Positions 10,400 to 22,120 of a DNA stretch of 64,000 nt are shown one piece after another (position 1 is the first letter of the stretch; each line of letters begins with the position of its first letter). The position numbers were made by a program, and so were the translations under genes. The notes under the pieces were generated by a model that saw nothing but the letters and a program-made list of their open reading frames with translations, was not told the origin of the DNA and made no database searches. This DNA is from Nissolia schottii (taxonomy: Eukaryota; Streptophyta; Magnoliopsida; Fabales; Fabaceae), in contig QANU01006828.1 of the NCBI GenBank assembly GCA_003254905.1, positions 406,430 through 470,429 on the forward strand. Reading direction: 5' to 3'.

Positions 10400-13300
10400 A
10401 CCCTGGCACTGGACATGGAAACCCTAAAAATTGGGACCTTGTAATGGATTTGCAATTTTATAGGCTGAGAAAGGGATCAATCGAAAGGAAGCGAATGGAA
10501 ATAACATCGATATTTCTTTCTTTGTTTTAACGAATAAAATAACAATTATTGTTTTAATTAGTCGGTTTTGATGAAAACAGAGAGACAATGGGAACGTGGG
10601 CCACATGGAGATGCTGACCCACTCTCATATCCTATCATGTGCGCACACTCACTGGTTGGTTCATGAAGTGTCTCTAACACAATCTTTTAAAGGATTTTGG
10701 TGTGCACTTGGTAAGAATGTAAAAAAATCACAGGTTTGTATTAAAAAAAAAAAAGAAGAGAGAGTAAGAATTACATGTTTTTAATAACATTAAATGTTTT
10801 TATAAACTTAAAATTTATTGTCATTTTAACTTTTTATTTAACAAATACCTTTAACAAAACTCTTTTTAAAAGGAAAACTTAAGGAAAAAAAAAGTTAACA
10901 AGTATCCTTAAAATATTTATTAAGAAAATGAAATAAATAATGTTTTATTCAAAAAGTGAGACTTATTAATTCTTAATGTCATTACATGCGTTAAAAACTC
11001 TAAAACTTACTATTTTACTTTTTTTTCCCCCTTAACCAATGCCTTAGTAAATCACAAACATTCATTAGTTTTTAGAATAGCTTAGTTGCAATTAATGATG
11101 TATAAGATATAGGATGAGAATATGAAATGTTTTGTGAATGCGACAATGTTATAGAGTTTAATTATTATTCATTGATTGACAATGTAAAATTTCTTATTTG
11201 TTATCTAATTAAATTATTTTATGTGCATAACTTTTTAAGTATTAAAAAAGAGAGTTAACTTGTTTTTATTTATGTAAAAAATTTCATTAAATGATGTTAT
11301 AAAAAAAAGCTTCACATTGTCAATAAATTGTAATTAAATGTTACATAATACTTGACCATATAACAAATCAATACATAATAATTAAACACTATTTTATAAC
11401 AACCATTATGTAATAATACTAGCATCTTAGATTAGATCGTTAAATGATGTCTAACATGAAACCGGGATAAGTTAATTATAAAAATAATTGTCAAAAAAAT
11501 TATCTCAAGATTAAAAAGGTGCGAAAAAACTTGTAGCTCAAGTTGAGTAAGTTGAGAACAATTACACCTGATTCATATAAATTATAAAAAGAATTGTCAA
11601 AAAACTTATCTGAAGATTAAAAAGGTGCGAAAAAAACTTGATGTAGCTCAAGTTGAGAAAACTTACACCTGATTCATATAATTAGTGTTCGATTTTGGGA
11701 AAATTAGGAAACAATCAAGAGTTCTGTGAAACATTTAAGTACAGTATCTAAACATTTATCTTAATCTTAGTTATTTAACTCTTAACTAAACGGTACAACA
11801 AGGCAAAAAAAAATTGTCATAATAGGCGGAGATAACAGAATTTACCAACTGTCGAGACTACATTGATGCTTTGAATATGTAGATAACTATCTTAGCGTTT
11901 TACTAATTTTTATTTTTACTCAACAAAACTAACCATGCAGTTAAACCATTTTAGCCAGTAATAAATCAAGGTTGATATAGACTCGTGCTTTTTTTTAGCA
12001 GTGCTAAAGCCGGAATAGACTGCAATTTTTTCTTATAGATAATTATCATGAATAATTGTTAAATGAAATGAAGAGATATAACTTACTTATATGTGCAAGA
12101 ATTATTAAATACATCATATCATTCTAATAACTAAATTATGACAGAACTTCCAACTCTCAAATATTTTTCCTTGAGCAAATACTTGATAACCTAATAAATT
12201 AACATATAAATCAATTTATCCGTTTATATGACTAATATTTAGCATTTTTAAGGATAAAATAAGAAAAAAAATTAGTGTCAAATGTCACTCATGGAAATAA
12301 GTAAATTGATTTGTTTTCTATAATATGTATCTGTAATATATAGTTCATATAAAAATTTACACTTACGAAATAATCCAGTGTGTATGATAAGAACTTTTTT
12401 GAACAAAAGGAGACTACGAAGGGTTTGCCATAAATGTTAGGAATGGTAGTAACTTAATCATGAGAGTCTAAGTCTTGCCGTGACCAAAGAGAAAATGATA
12501 AAGGGAGAATGTGCAATCCAACTTCTGATAAACCTAACAAATTAACTTACAAATCAATATATTCATTCTTATAAATCATACTTAACATTTTTAAGAACAA
12601 ATAGAAAAAAAAAAAATGAAATGCCATTCAAAGAGATTATGAGTTAATTTGTAAGTCTATAAGTTAGGTCTTCTTGATTTTATTTTTTTCTGGCAAAATT
12701 TTACCGAATATCCTTTTCTACAAGAGAACCATTAATTAGCTAGCCTGTCATATTTATTACAATACATTTAAGTGTACAACTGTGTGTGCACTGTGCACTT
12801 GCCTCACCTTTCTTCAACCAAGCATAGTGCTCTGCATAATGAAGCGTTCTTCAAGTGTACCCAAAATTTATAAACAACTCAAGATGCTCTTTTTCGCTAC
12901 GCATGAGAACAAATACAAATGAACAATATGGGCATTTTTCAAGTACACTCGTTGCAAATGCAACAGTAGCTCAGCTCAAAATATCAGAGACAACAAAAAA
13001 GGAGAGAATAAGAATATACATGAACTCAGATTGACTGTCAGGGACCTCATGAATAAAGGGTCGGATACACAAAGCAAAAAAAGAGAGATAGAAATAAACA
13101 AAAAAACAAACAATCAAAAGCAATTTAGTTGATTTAACCAGAGCAGCAAAGCCTTATCGATAAATCATGAGAAAAGAAAAATAAACCTATAGTCCGTACC
13201 ACTAATGAAGTGCTACACACACTAACAAATGAAAATTTCACTTTTATCTAGAACAAGAACACTTCGAAATATATTGCAACACTTACTTAAAGTTTATAAT

Positions 13301-13724
13301 CATTCTCACTATACATAGTGCTAGGGTAATTAGATAGAGTTGGACTTCTCAAAAGGTTGAACTCATAGTTCGAAACACTTACAACTAACATCGCGGGAGT
13401 GAAGTATTGATTGAAACACTTTAAATAGAAATCTAACAACTATGGTGAGAAAGATCAACCTCTTGAGAACTTCAGCTCCCCTAGATGATATATATGAACT
13501 CATTTGACTATTTATTCATATTCCGATTTTATTGAGAAAAATATTCACTAGAGTAGCATTTTTGGTTTCCTGGTGGTAACACCTGGAAATGATTTTGAAG
13601 TTCTAGAAAGTGAGAAATTTTCACTTCCATTGACTCCTAGAATCAATTTTGGGTATTCTCACCTAAAAACCAAACCTACAGTAACAGATCAGAAGCACGC
13701 GATAATAAATTAAGACGTTCAACA
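10400..13724. other. AT-rich intergenic region between WIP and CNX7
   Basis: Over 3 kb without any supported gene. Except for the tandem duplication at 11474-11685, I see only AT-rich sequence, poly-A/T runs and short meaningless frames. The right end, from about 13400, should include the 3' UTR of the minus-strand CNX7 gene. Confidence 0.5.
11474..11685. repeat. Tandem duplication, unit about 106 bp
   Basis: Two adjacent copies, about 11474-11579 and 11580-11685, share AATTATAAAAA, ATTGTCAAAAAA, AGATTAAAAAGGTGCGAAAAAA, TGTAGCTCAAGTTGAG and TACACCTGATTCATATAA in the same order. They differ by a few substitutions and small indels. The sequence is non-coding. Confidence 0.85.
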
Positions 13725-14036
13725 TCAGCCACCACTAATTGGAGGTATTAAGGCCAACTCATCTTTGTCTCGAACAATTGCCGACTCTGCTGCATACTCC
13801 TCATTCAGAGCCAAAACCATGCATCCTTGAATTTCTCCCAAACCTGGAAACTCGACAAGAAGTTTCTTCAAGCAATCATGAGTAGTACTACCGGACGAAA
13901 CCTCCAGCGGCATCTCATTCAAGCCAGTAATATCGCGCGCTCTAGCAAAAAACAATACCTTTATCTTCACCAGGGAACTTCCTTTCTTGCTGTGGTTGTC
14001 ATCTACATCCATAATCTTAATATCTCCTGTCATCAT
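13725..14036 (-). CDS. CNX7: Molybdopterin synthase sulfur carrier subunit (MoaD/MOCS2A type)
   Basis: A 103-residue protein in a single coding exon. It has the beta-grasp MoaD pattern: [16 protein letters not shown] near the start, then [26 protein letters not shown] and [12 protein letters not shown] at the end. The C-terminal Gly-Gly is the functional residue pair. It is adenylated and thiocarboxylated by the MoeB-like enzyme CNX5, and the sulfur is passed with CNX6 (MoaE) to precursor Z to make molybdopterin in the cytosol. Molybdenum cofactor then serves nitrate reductase, xanthine dehydrogenase, aldehyde oxidase and sulfite oxidase. The length is normal for plant CNX7, and the first of two adjacent ATGs is taken as start. 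The non-coding leader is split by an intron just upstream. Confidence 0.93.
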   Translation of the reverse strand: MMTGDIKIMDVDDNHSKKGSSLVKIKVLFFARARDITGLNEMPLEVSSGSTTHDCLKKLLVEFPGLGEIQGCMVLALNEEYAAESAIVRDKDELALIPPISGG

Positions 14037-14041
14037 GCTCC

Positions 14042-14377
14042 CTGCAAATTGCTAAACATCAATATGCTAAAACTAAATTAGTATAACATGTTGAATTCCA
14101 AGATGTGATTATGAACCCAGCTTCGCTATCTCAGAAACATAATGCAATTGGATAACTGGCGTTTTGAGTTAATAATGCAGAATTCAGATGTGATTTTTAA
14201 TACAAGAATCTAAAAACCACGTACATGAGTTCACCAATGTAAAATTACGAGCAAAAGTGAAACACTGGGCTGCGAGAGCAATTGGATTTTCTGAAAGTAA
14301 ATCGTTGCAATTACCCGATTGATGGCAAAATTTTAGAGAAAGAATGAACAAGAGTCAATTGAATTAAGTTTGAATAC
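14042..14377 (-). other. 5' UTR intron of the CNX7 gene
   Basis: On the minus strand CCAAG|GTATT gives a donor after 14378, and TTTGCAG|GGAGCATGATG gives an acceptor five bases upstream of the start codon. A leader exon would therefore lie upstream of 14378. This is inferred from splice signals and not from transcripts. Confidence 0.6.
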
Positions 14378-14890
14378 CTTGGAGTTTCACTTCGCAGAGC
14401 ACAGGTTCGACGCTTCTGGTGATTGGGAAGAGTTAGGGTTGGAATTTGCGTAGTTTTCTTCCTCTTCTCTCAAAATTGACCTTTCGTTTTGGAAAAAGAA
14501 AAATACAAATAAAAAATGGAGATGAACCAGTTGAGTATAGAGAGAAAGAGAGAGGGGCCACGCACATTTTCTAAACCCAAAATCCACTATATTTTTTATC
14601 CCAAACCCATTATTGGAAAGGAAAAAAAAAGAATAAAAGAAAACCCGAGCATATGGAAATGGGTCCAAGAATTAGCTACATGAACCAAGCCACAAACTGA
14701 ATAATCATTCCCCTTCCTGTATAAAAAAATTACTTGTTAAAGATTCAAAAGTATAAATATTTTATGTTTTTAATGTATTTAATGCATTGAAATGTAAGTA
14801 AAATTTCTCTATTTATAATGAAAATCTTCTCTTTTTAATATATTTAACAAGTGTCTTAAAGGTTTTTTTTCACCAAAACTAGTTGGTTGA

Positions 14891-14894
<4 letters not shown>

Positions 14895-14923
<29 letters not shown>

Positions 14924-15099
14924 TTGGTTGCCCGCTTAGTTCAAAGGCTTCGCCTTGATTAATTCGGGTCGACTTAGGGCGTGCACTTGGTTATGATGGG
15001 TGAGTCTCTTAGTAAGGGTAACTGCATACACAAATCTCAAACTCGAGAAATGCTTAAGCGATATCGAACTACTTACCATTCGGACCAACCCCCGTTAAT
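14895..15099 (-). mobile_element. tRNA-derived SINE, minus-strand copy
   Basis: Read on the minus strand, it starts GGGGTTGGTCCGAATGGTAA, a degenerate pol III A box, followed about 40 bases on by a decayed B box (GAGTTTGAGAT). It ends in GGGCAACCAAAA and an (AAT)n tail. It is flanked by a direct repeat, CTAGTTGAATTAT at 15100-15112 and CTAGTTGGTTGAATTAT at 14879-14895, the left copy with a GTTG duplication. The same sequence family occurs on the plus strand at 40985-41173, which confirms it is a mobile repeat and not a tRNA gene. Confidence 0.83.
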
Positions 15100-15112
15100 C
15101 TAGTTGAATTAT

Positions 15113-17159
15113 GCATTTATAATCCTAAGTATATTTATTGAAAAAATAGGAGAGCATATTTAGTGCATTAAAAAAAATTGAGCAGTTATGTTGTGTAAGT
15201 TACTGTAAGAGGGTAGATGATTGTGGTTTGTGAAACAGTGGTTAAAGATAAAAATGATATGATAAAATAGACACTAAACAATAGCTTCTTCTTCTTCTTC
15301 TTCTTTTTTTCCCTCAATCCCCTTTATTGCATCGTTAGATGGTGGACCATAATACTTATCAAACACCTTATAAGCAAATGAGACAAGGGAACCTAGCATA
15401 ACCCTTCCTACCCCTATAACAAAAAGGTTTCTACAGCAAGATGTTTGGACTATTTTAGTTCTATTTTAAAATGACTTCGTCCTCCTTTTAATTGATTTGT
15501 AAATTTTCTTAATAAACTTTTCACTAACTTTTGGTCACTATTATGTTTTGATAATCTAACATCTCAAGAAGAGAAAGAGAGTGGCATGGTGAATCTAGTA
15601 ACACGTAAGATAAGACTGTGTGCTTCAGGTGGACTAGTCTTCGGTCCAATTTTCGGTGGAATGGATTCAAAAATTGTGTCAGGCCATTGAGCAGATATTT
15701 ATGGCCCACACACCAATAAAATAGAGATTTGCATTTGCATCCTGTATATCTTAGAAAAAAATGTACTAAACCTCACCAATGACCATATTTTATTTTAGAA
15801 TATCATGTTAAAAGAATACTCTTTATTTTAACCAAAGTTAGTTTGTTCAAATGAAATCAAATAATACTAATATACCAAAAAAAAAAGGTTAAATGAAATC
15901 ATACCTAAGTAATTCCAAATCATAATTTCTCACTCCATAAATTCTCATCATTCTTTTTTAATTTTTTATAAGTAAAAGTTCTGATGAATCTTTGGCCTTT
16001 GCGCTATTGACAACTTTAAAAATGTAAAAAAGATTTCATACGTAACAGCAGAGAGAGAGCAAAGGCAAGTGCATAAGACAAAAAAATATAAAAAAAGTTG
16101 CCCTTAAGTGCATTAAACTAATAATATTGAATATTGAAGTACTGCACCATACTTGCTTTTCTTTTTTTGGTAGAAACCCCGTACTTGTTTCCATGTGGTT
16201 TTAATATTATATGTTCATTTGTTTTAGCAGAGAAATCAATATTATATGTTCAATTCAAACCTTGGAGAATCAACCTGCACGTTAGATTCCCTGCACCATA
16301 CCCCTAGCTCTTGTGAAGGAGAGAGAGAAAATGAAGACATGATGCCGCTATAGACTTAAACAAGACCATTTTTCTTTACTCCCTGAAGTTGAAGTTGAAG
16401 CATTGATAGTGAAGAGAAGACCGTTTACATTTTTCCTTTTTTTTTTTTTTCTTCACATTATTGGAGATATCATCAATGGTTTTCACAAGTATCATCATCA
16501 TCATGAGATAAGGTTGGCATCTTCATGTGATAATTTCTATGTATCCTTTCTCTTTTTCTTTGCCGATATTCCTTATTGTTCCTTTTTCAACACAGTTGTT
16601 GTAGAAATCACAAGACCATAACTGGAAGCTGAGACTCATCTATACCAAGTTTCACATTCTATCACATTATTAAGCTTGGATGCTTCAAAAAACTTACAAC
16701 TACCAGCAAGTGCAAAGTGCCATTGGTGTAAATGAATGAAACATACATCAAATGCTAAAAGCCAAGCCAAGGAGCCTGTGCACCACATGCAGACCTCATG
16801 TTATGTCTGAAGTCTGAAACTCTTGTACTATTTACATTGCATTGCATTCATCTTTTTTCCAGGCAGAAGCAGTGGTAGGGTCAATGGTCAGAGCCACACA
16901 GACACACACACACAGTGATGAGGTCTTGTGTTTCCCTTGCAGTAAAATTATTACTCTTCTGAAGGCCTTAATATGACCCACATCAGCATTAGGTTAGTAT
17001 TAGGCCATTGCTAATTAAGAAACAAGTAGCAAAACAAGTATTTTGTAGCGCAGTGTATTATTATTATTATTATGTAAGCTATAGTGAGATCTACCAGAAA
17101 GGCCACTACTGGCACTGCAATTGTTTTAGCCATCTTTGAAGAGTTGTTTGTTATTTTCA
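15113..17159. other. Intergenic region and 5' flank of the TIR-NB-TPR gene
   Basis: It contains a (TTC)n run near 15288-15306, scattered poly-A/T tracts, a short CA-rich stretch near 16897-16912 and a (TTA)n run near 17058-17072. No coding region is supported. The last few hundred bases should be promoter and 5' leader of the plus-strand gene starting at 17160. Confidence 0.5.
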
Positions 17160-20100
17160 ATGGACAGTACTGAAAAAGAAGGCAACACAGGCATCAATGA
17201 AACCCAAACCGCAATCTCTAGCACACTTACTATTAAGATTGGAAGCAGCAGCAGCAGCAAGAAGAAGCAAGGTGAAGGGAGTTTAGACAGTTCAAATTTG
17301 CCTTCACCAAACACAAAGAACTCCATAGAGTCATCACCTTATGGCTCTCCTCTTGTGTCCCCGCCTTCATCTGCATTTGTTTCAGCATTGCAATCTCCAT
17401 ATATATCTCCAAGGGCCATAACCCCTGATCCCCAAGATGGTTCTCCCTTAGAAAACCAAGTCCAACAACCACAACCAGCAACAACAGCAGCAACTACCAC
17501 TAGCACCACACATCCTTCCACACCAGAAGATATTCCAAGCAGTTCCTACACTCCCCCTTCTGATCAGTATGAGTTTTCTGATGACCCTGCTGATACCAAG
17601 CTCAAGTTTGTGACATGTGTTCCAATTCCCGAATCAGCCGATCCGCGCATCTCATTCTCATTCCCCGTCCCTAGAATCTCCTTTGCAAAAGGCCCTGTTT
17701 CCCCTGCTTCCAAGGCCAAACTTGGAAGCTGCGATGTTTACATTGGCTTCCATGGCCAAAATCCCAGCCTGCTGCGCTTCTGCAAGTGGCTCAAGTCCGA
17801 GCTTGAGCTTCAGGGAATGGATTGCTTGCTTGCCGATAGGGCAAAGTATACGGATAGCCAGAGCCACGAGATTGCTGATAGAGTCATTTGCTCGGTGGCA
17901 TTCGGTTTGGTGGTTGTGACAAGTGCCAGCTTCCTCAACCATCTGAGCATGGAGGAGGTTAGATTCTTTGCTCAAAAGAAGAACTTGATTCCTCTCTTGT
18001 TTGACACGGGACCATCTGAGATCATGTCTCTTCTTAACTGCAACTCAATTGACAAAGAATGTAAAGAAGCAATTGATGGAATCATGAAGTGCAATGAGTT
18101 CAATCTAGAGGCCAATGAAGGTAACTGGAGGAGCTGCATAGCAAAAGCTGCAGGTATCTTAAGAGCAAGACTCGGTAGGAAGAATGGTGACCAGAAGTGT
18201 AATAATGTGCAAGGATTTGAGAATTTACCTTTTCCAAGGAACCAATACTTTGTTGGAAGAGAGAAGGAGATTATGGAGATTGAAGGCCTCTTTTTCGGAC
18301 GTGGGAGTTGTCTCGAACAAGTCCAAGATCATTGTATGCCATTTGTCAAAGGAGAAGCCAGTGGCAGCGGGCAATCTGAAGGCCTTGCAGATGAGGAAAG
18401 TGAACCAGTTATAAGCAGAGGTGGGAGATATATTAGTCTAGAGATAGGGAAGAGCAAGATCAATGAACCAACTTTAGAGGCTTGGGTTGAACCACTCATA
18501 GGAAACAATTCATTGAAGAGGTTGAAGAATAAGAAGTCAAAGAGTGGAAAGTATAAGAGCTTGTGTTCCAGCGTGATTTGCATTAATGGGGTTTCTGGCA
18601 TGGGAAAGTCTGAGCTGGCACTAGAATATGCTCACAGATATCACCAGAGGTACAAGATGGTGTTGTGGGTCGGTGGTGAAGCTCGGTATCTCAGGCAGAA
18701 CATATTGAACTTGTCTCTCAATTTGGGTTTGGATGTTGGTGCTGATTCTGAGATGGAAAGGGGTCGAATTCGCAGCTTTGAGGAGCAAGAATTCGAAGCA
18801 TTCAAGAGAATCAAGAGGGAATTGTTTGGTGAGACACCTTACTTGCTAGTAATTGATAATCTTGAGACTGAAGAGGAATGGTGGGAAGGGAAGGATCTAT
18901 GTGACTTGATACCAAGAAACACAGGAGGCACCCATGTGATTGTTACTACAAGGCTGTCCAAAGTAAAGAACTATGATACTATTCAGCTTCCACCACTGCC
19001 ATTATCCGATGCAATGGTTCTGATAAGTGGAAGAAAAAGGAGAGAGTATCCAGCAGATGAGATAGAATTCCTCGAAAAATTCAATGAGAAACTCGGAAGG
19101 TTGACCATTGGATTGTGGATGATTGGGTCATTATTGTCTGAACTCGCGGTCGGACCCTCTTCTCTCTTTGAGGCCATCAACCAAGCGTCACTTAGTGGAG
19201 ATTCAAACTCATGTTATGTGAGCATTGCAGAAGAGCAGTGGTGCAAGAACAATCCTTTCCTTATGAAGACCCTCCTTTTCTGTTTAGGAGCTTTGGAGAA
19301 AACAAAAGCAAAAGGGAACCTCCTGGCCATAAAAATGCTTCTTGTCAGTGGATGGTTTTCTCCCGCTCCCATTTCAGCCAGTTTGTTAGTCAATGCAGCA
19401 AAGAGCATTGCTACCGACGAAAACCGCCTCAAGAAGTGGACCAAATTTTCGAGCCTAACATCCAGTTGTTTGCCTTTATCATCAGGGACATGGAAAAATG
19501 ACGAAGATTCAGCAATGCTTCTGGTGAAAATGGGGCTGGCTCGAAGCATTCAAGCCAGCCAGCAACATGAAGGATGCCGGCTCCAGTTCCACCCCATAAC
19601 ACAGGCATTTGCTAAAATTCGAGGTGGCTTGCAATATGCCAAGGCTGCACTTCAAGGAGTAAGAAAAATGGGGAACCATGTGAGCAGAGATCATTTATGG
19701 TCATCAGCTTTCCTTGTATTCGGATTCAAGTCTGAGCCACCAATTGTGCAGCTGAAGGCAATTGACATGGTCTTGTACATCAAAAGAACAGCACTCCCAC
19801 TTGCAATTCAGGCCTTCACCACATTCTCAAGGTGCAACTCATCCTTGGAGCTATTGAAGGTGTGCACCAATGCACTGGAGGAAGTTGAGAAGTCATTTGT
19901 CTCCCAAATACAGGATTGGTCCCATGATGACTCAATTTGTTGGAAGAGAAGGTTGCATAGAAGCCAGAGAGTGGATGAGTATGTGTGGCAGGATGTTACC
20001 CTTTTGAAGGCAACACTGCTGGAGACAAGAGCAAAGTTGCTGGCAAGAGGGGGGCATCTAGATAGTGGGAAGGAGCTGTGCAGAACATGTATCAGCATCA

Positions 20101-20189
20101 GAACTGTGATGCTTGGCCATAACCATCCACAGACCTTGGCTGCCCAAGAGACATTGACAAGATTGGTTAGAATGAGGAGCAAGATATGA
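17160..20189 (+). CDS. TIR-NB-TPR protein of the conserved XTNX type
   Basis: One uninterrupted exon encodes 1009 residues. The first 180 residues are Ser/Pro/Thr-rich and look disordered. A divergent TIR-like domain follows at about 190-340 (CDVYIGFHGQNPSLL start). An NB-ARC-type ATPase spans roughly 360-680, with the P-loop GVSGMGKS at 477-484, Walker B YLLVIDNLE at 561-569 and the VIVTTR sensor motif at 593-598. The C terminus has no leucine-rich repeats. It is helical and ends in a TPR-like segment (KLLARGGHLDSGKELCRTC). This order matches the small, widely conserved plant group related to Arabidopsis At4g23440 and At5g56220, which is set apart from true TIR-NB-LRR resistance proteins. 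Its biochemical role is not established. The frame is open upstream to a TTG at 17136, but the ATG at 17160 is the natural start. Confidence 0.88.
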   Translation: MDSTEKEGNTGINETQTAISSTLTIKIGSSSSSKKKQGEGSLDSSNLPSPNTKNSIESSPYGSPLVSPPSSAFVSALQSPYISPRAITPDPQDGSPLENQVQQPQPATTAATTTSTTHPSTPEDIPSSSYTPPSDQYEFSDDPADTKLKFVTCVPIPESADPRISFSFPVPRISFAKGPVSPASKAKLGSCDVYIGFHGQNPSLLRFCKWLKSELELQGMDCLLADRAKYTDSQSHEIADRVICSVAFGLVVVTSASFLNHLSMEEVRFFAQKKNLIPLLFDTGPSEIMSLLNCNSIDKECKEAIDGIMKCNEFNLEANEGNWRSCIAKAAGILRARLGRKNGDQKCNNVQGFENLPFPRNQYFVGREKEIMEIEGLFFGRGSCLEQVQDHCMPFVKGEASGSGQSEGLADEESEPVISRGGRYISLEIGKSKINEPTLEAWVEPLIGNNSLKRLKNKKSKSGKYKSLCSSVICINGVSGMGKSELALEYAHRYHQRYKMVLWVGGEARYLRQNILNLSLNLGLDVGADSEMERGRIRSFEEQEFEAFKRIKRELFGETPYLLVIDNLETEEEWWEGKDLCDLIPRNTGGTHVIVTTRLSKVKNYDTIQLPPLPLSDAMVLISGRKRREYPADEIEFLEKFNEKLGRLTIGLWMIGSLLSELAVGPSSLFEAINQASLSGDSNSCYVSIAEEQWCKNNPFLMKTLLFCLGALEKTKAKGNLLAIKMLLVSGWFSPAPISASLLVNAAKSIATDENRLKKWTKFSSLTSSCLPLSSGTWKNDEDSAMLLVKMGLARSIQASQQHEGCRLQFHPITQAFAKIRGGLQYAKAALQGVRKMGNHVSRDHLWSSAFLVFGFKSEPPIVQLKAIDMVLYIKRTALPLAIQAFTTFSRCNSSLELLKVCTNALEEVEKSFVSQIQDWSHDDSICWKRRLHRSQRVDEYVWQDVTLLKATLLETRAKLLARGGHLDSGKELCRTCISIRTVMLGHNHPQTLAAQETLTRLVRMRSKI

Positions 20190-21734
20190 GAATGTAGTGT
20201 GAGGTGTATCGTTACTGTGGTAATGTACCTTTTGTTAAAAGGTTTTATTGTAATGTTGGGGGAAAATATGATACAGGCACAGCCAATGGTAATTTTAGTA
20301 GCTAGTTAGCATAGTATGTTGTTGCCCTCTGATTGAGATTTCGTTATTCTACTACTAAAACTAGTCAATAAAAATTCTATCATCTCGACTCAGCTGATTT
20401 TAACAATACAAGAACGAGAAAAACAGTGGAGCAACTTTTCAAAAACGGAAAAATTGTTTCCCTCTCTAAAACAACTATCAGTAGCGAGCAAGTAATATAA
20501 CACAAGGCATGATCAATTAAAACAAATAAAGAAGAAAAAAAGCATGAACAACGACAAATTTTTTGTCTAGTTACAAGTGGGTTGCTCTTGCACTTTCATT
20601 GATATGGTGATCGGTGAACTTCCAAACATTTTTAAATGAAAATGATTTTTTTTTGTTCGTTAATGGAAAAGAAATTCTAAGTGGCCATATTAAGTTGGAT
20701 TCACAATTAAAATTCACAGCAGCTTAATGGCCACGAAATCACCATTAGAATGTCAAGTTAAGGCCATTTTAACAAAAATTCCCTAATCCCTACTGATGGC
20801 CAAGTACGCAAGTGCATAATATGATACTTAGCATCTGTTGAGTGTTGACACAAACTCTCCCAAATAATCTTTGTGCCAGGTAGTGGTGCAGAGAGATTTG
20901 AAATAGATTACAGCACATTAAACAGGAAAGAATTCAGTTTATAGCCTAACACAATTCCAAATAGGAGACGGTACATAAAATGAAGACAAAATCTAAAGCA
21001 GCATATTTTCACTTCCGTATAAGGTGTTGTGTTTCAAGTGTCACATCGATTTTGGGCTCCCCTCACCGCTTTATACCTAACATAAGGCCATTGACTTCAA
21101 TGAAGACCCTGTCGATTAGGGCAAAGCAAACCACCACATAATGTCTCCTGAGAGGATTTCGGTAACAATGGATCAAAAGGGTTTCTGATAATCCTGTGAT
21201 GGTGGCGGCTCCCACGACCGCAAAAAGCCTATACAAAGAGAGCAAATTAGTTTAGGTACTGAGGAAACATATGAACCGCATGAAGGAATCTGCACAGTAA
21301 TAATATCTTATATCGTTGCTCTATAAATTCTATGGGCTGATGCATTACATAGAAGTTACATTAGTCTCAACTCTGGTTCTGAACATTAACAATCCTAGAT
21401 GCATATGTCCAGGCACATGTCTATCCAGCCAAGTTTCAATGCACCCACACAATTCCACCTCCCTCACAAAGAGCATGTAACAGAGATGTTTATATGATCC
21501 GCTTCTAAATCTTACGAAGTCTAACATCCTCCCCATTATAGTTGTTAAAATTATAGTGCTTCGATAGGGAAAGAAGAAAAAGAGACCAAGGATTCTCAGA
21601 AATTTAAAGGGCAGCCCACTAATTCAATTAGACTTCTAACCCTAATCAAATAAGGAACCAACTCCTCCCATTGCTCAGGGATAAGACTAAGTTGCTGTTG
21701 TAGTTAGAAAAAAATGATTTTGGAGGGAGATTAC
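20190..21734. other. 3' flank of the TIR-NB-TPR gene and intergenic DNA
   Basis: The first 200 bases are likely 3' UTR. A minus-strand frame at 21063-21245 is preceded by an acceptor-like TTGTATAG, but its product is unlike any family I know, so I do not call an exon. Nothing else is supported. Confidence 0.45.
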
Positions 21735-22120
21735 CATCTCAATACTCCCCCTCGCGCTAGAGCATATAAATCATATTCAACAAACTTATACATGTAGCTA
21801 ATCTAATGACCTCACTTAGAAAAACATTTTCTAGCAGCACTACTACCTTGACAAGATATCTTTGGTTGGTTGGTTCTCTCGTGGAAAAATGAGTTGGAAC
21901 AAATATGCAAGGCTACTGATTGTTGCTTCAGACAAAATCATTCACATGTTGCTAATGTCATTGCCTAATATTCTACGTCTGCAACAGACATGGCAACAAG
22001 CCAACAACACCCTGGTTCATACTTTTCCAAGATACAGGGTTGCCTCCATTAAGAACACAGTACCCTAAAGTTAAACTTCTATATGAAGGAGACCCCACAA
22101 TAACTGCATCTGTAAAGCCA
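21735..22120 (-). mobile_element. Ty1/copia retrotransposon relic (RNase H end of pol)
   Basis: On the minus strand, from 22120 downwards, the translation reads GFTDAVIVGSPSYRSLTLGYCVLNGGNPVSWKS with no stop. It matches the copia RNase H signature GYTDADWAGS...GYCxxxGGNxVSW. The conserved second Asp and Trp are replaced by Val and Ile, and the frame is lost soon after, so it is inactive. The plus strand at about 21745-21800 carries the motif CTCCCCCTCGCGCTAGAGCA, which in legumes typically lies antisense just beyond such pol remnants. No LTRs were identified. Confidence 0.7.

Noticed and set aside
17136..17159. Upstream extension of the TIR-NB-TPR gene
   Set aside because: The extension begins at a TTG and adds eight unconserved-looking residues. 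The first ATG at 17160 is the ordinary plant start.
21063..21245. Possible terminal exon on the minus strand
   Set aside because: An acceptor-like site precedes it, but the product matches nothing I know and the neighbouring gene already ends with a proper stop at 23161.
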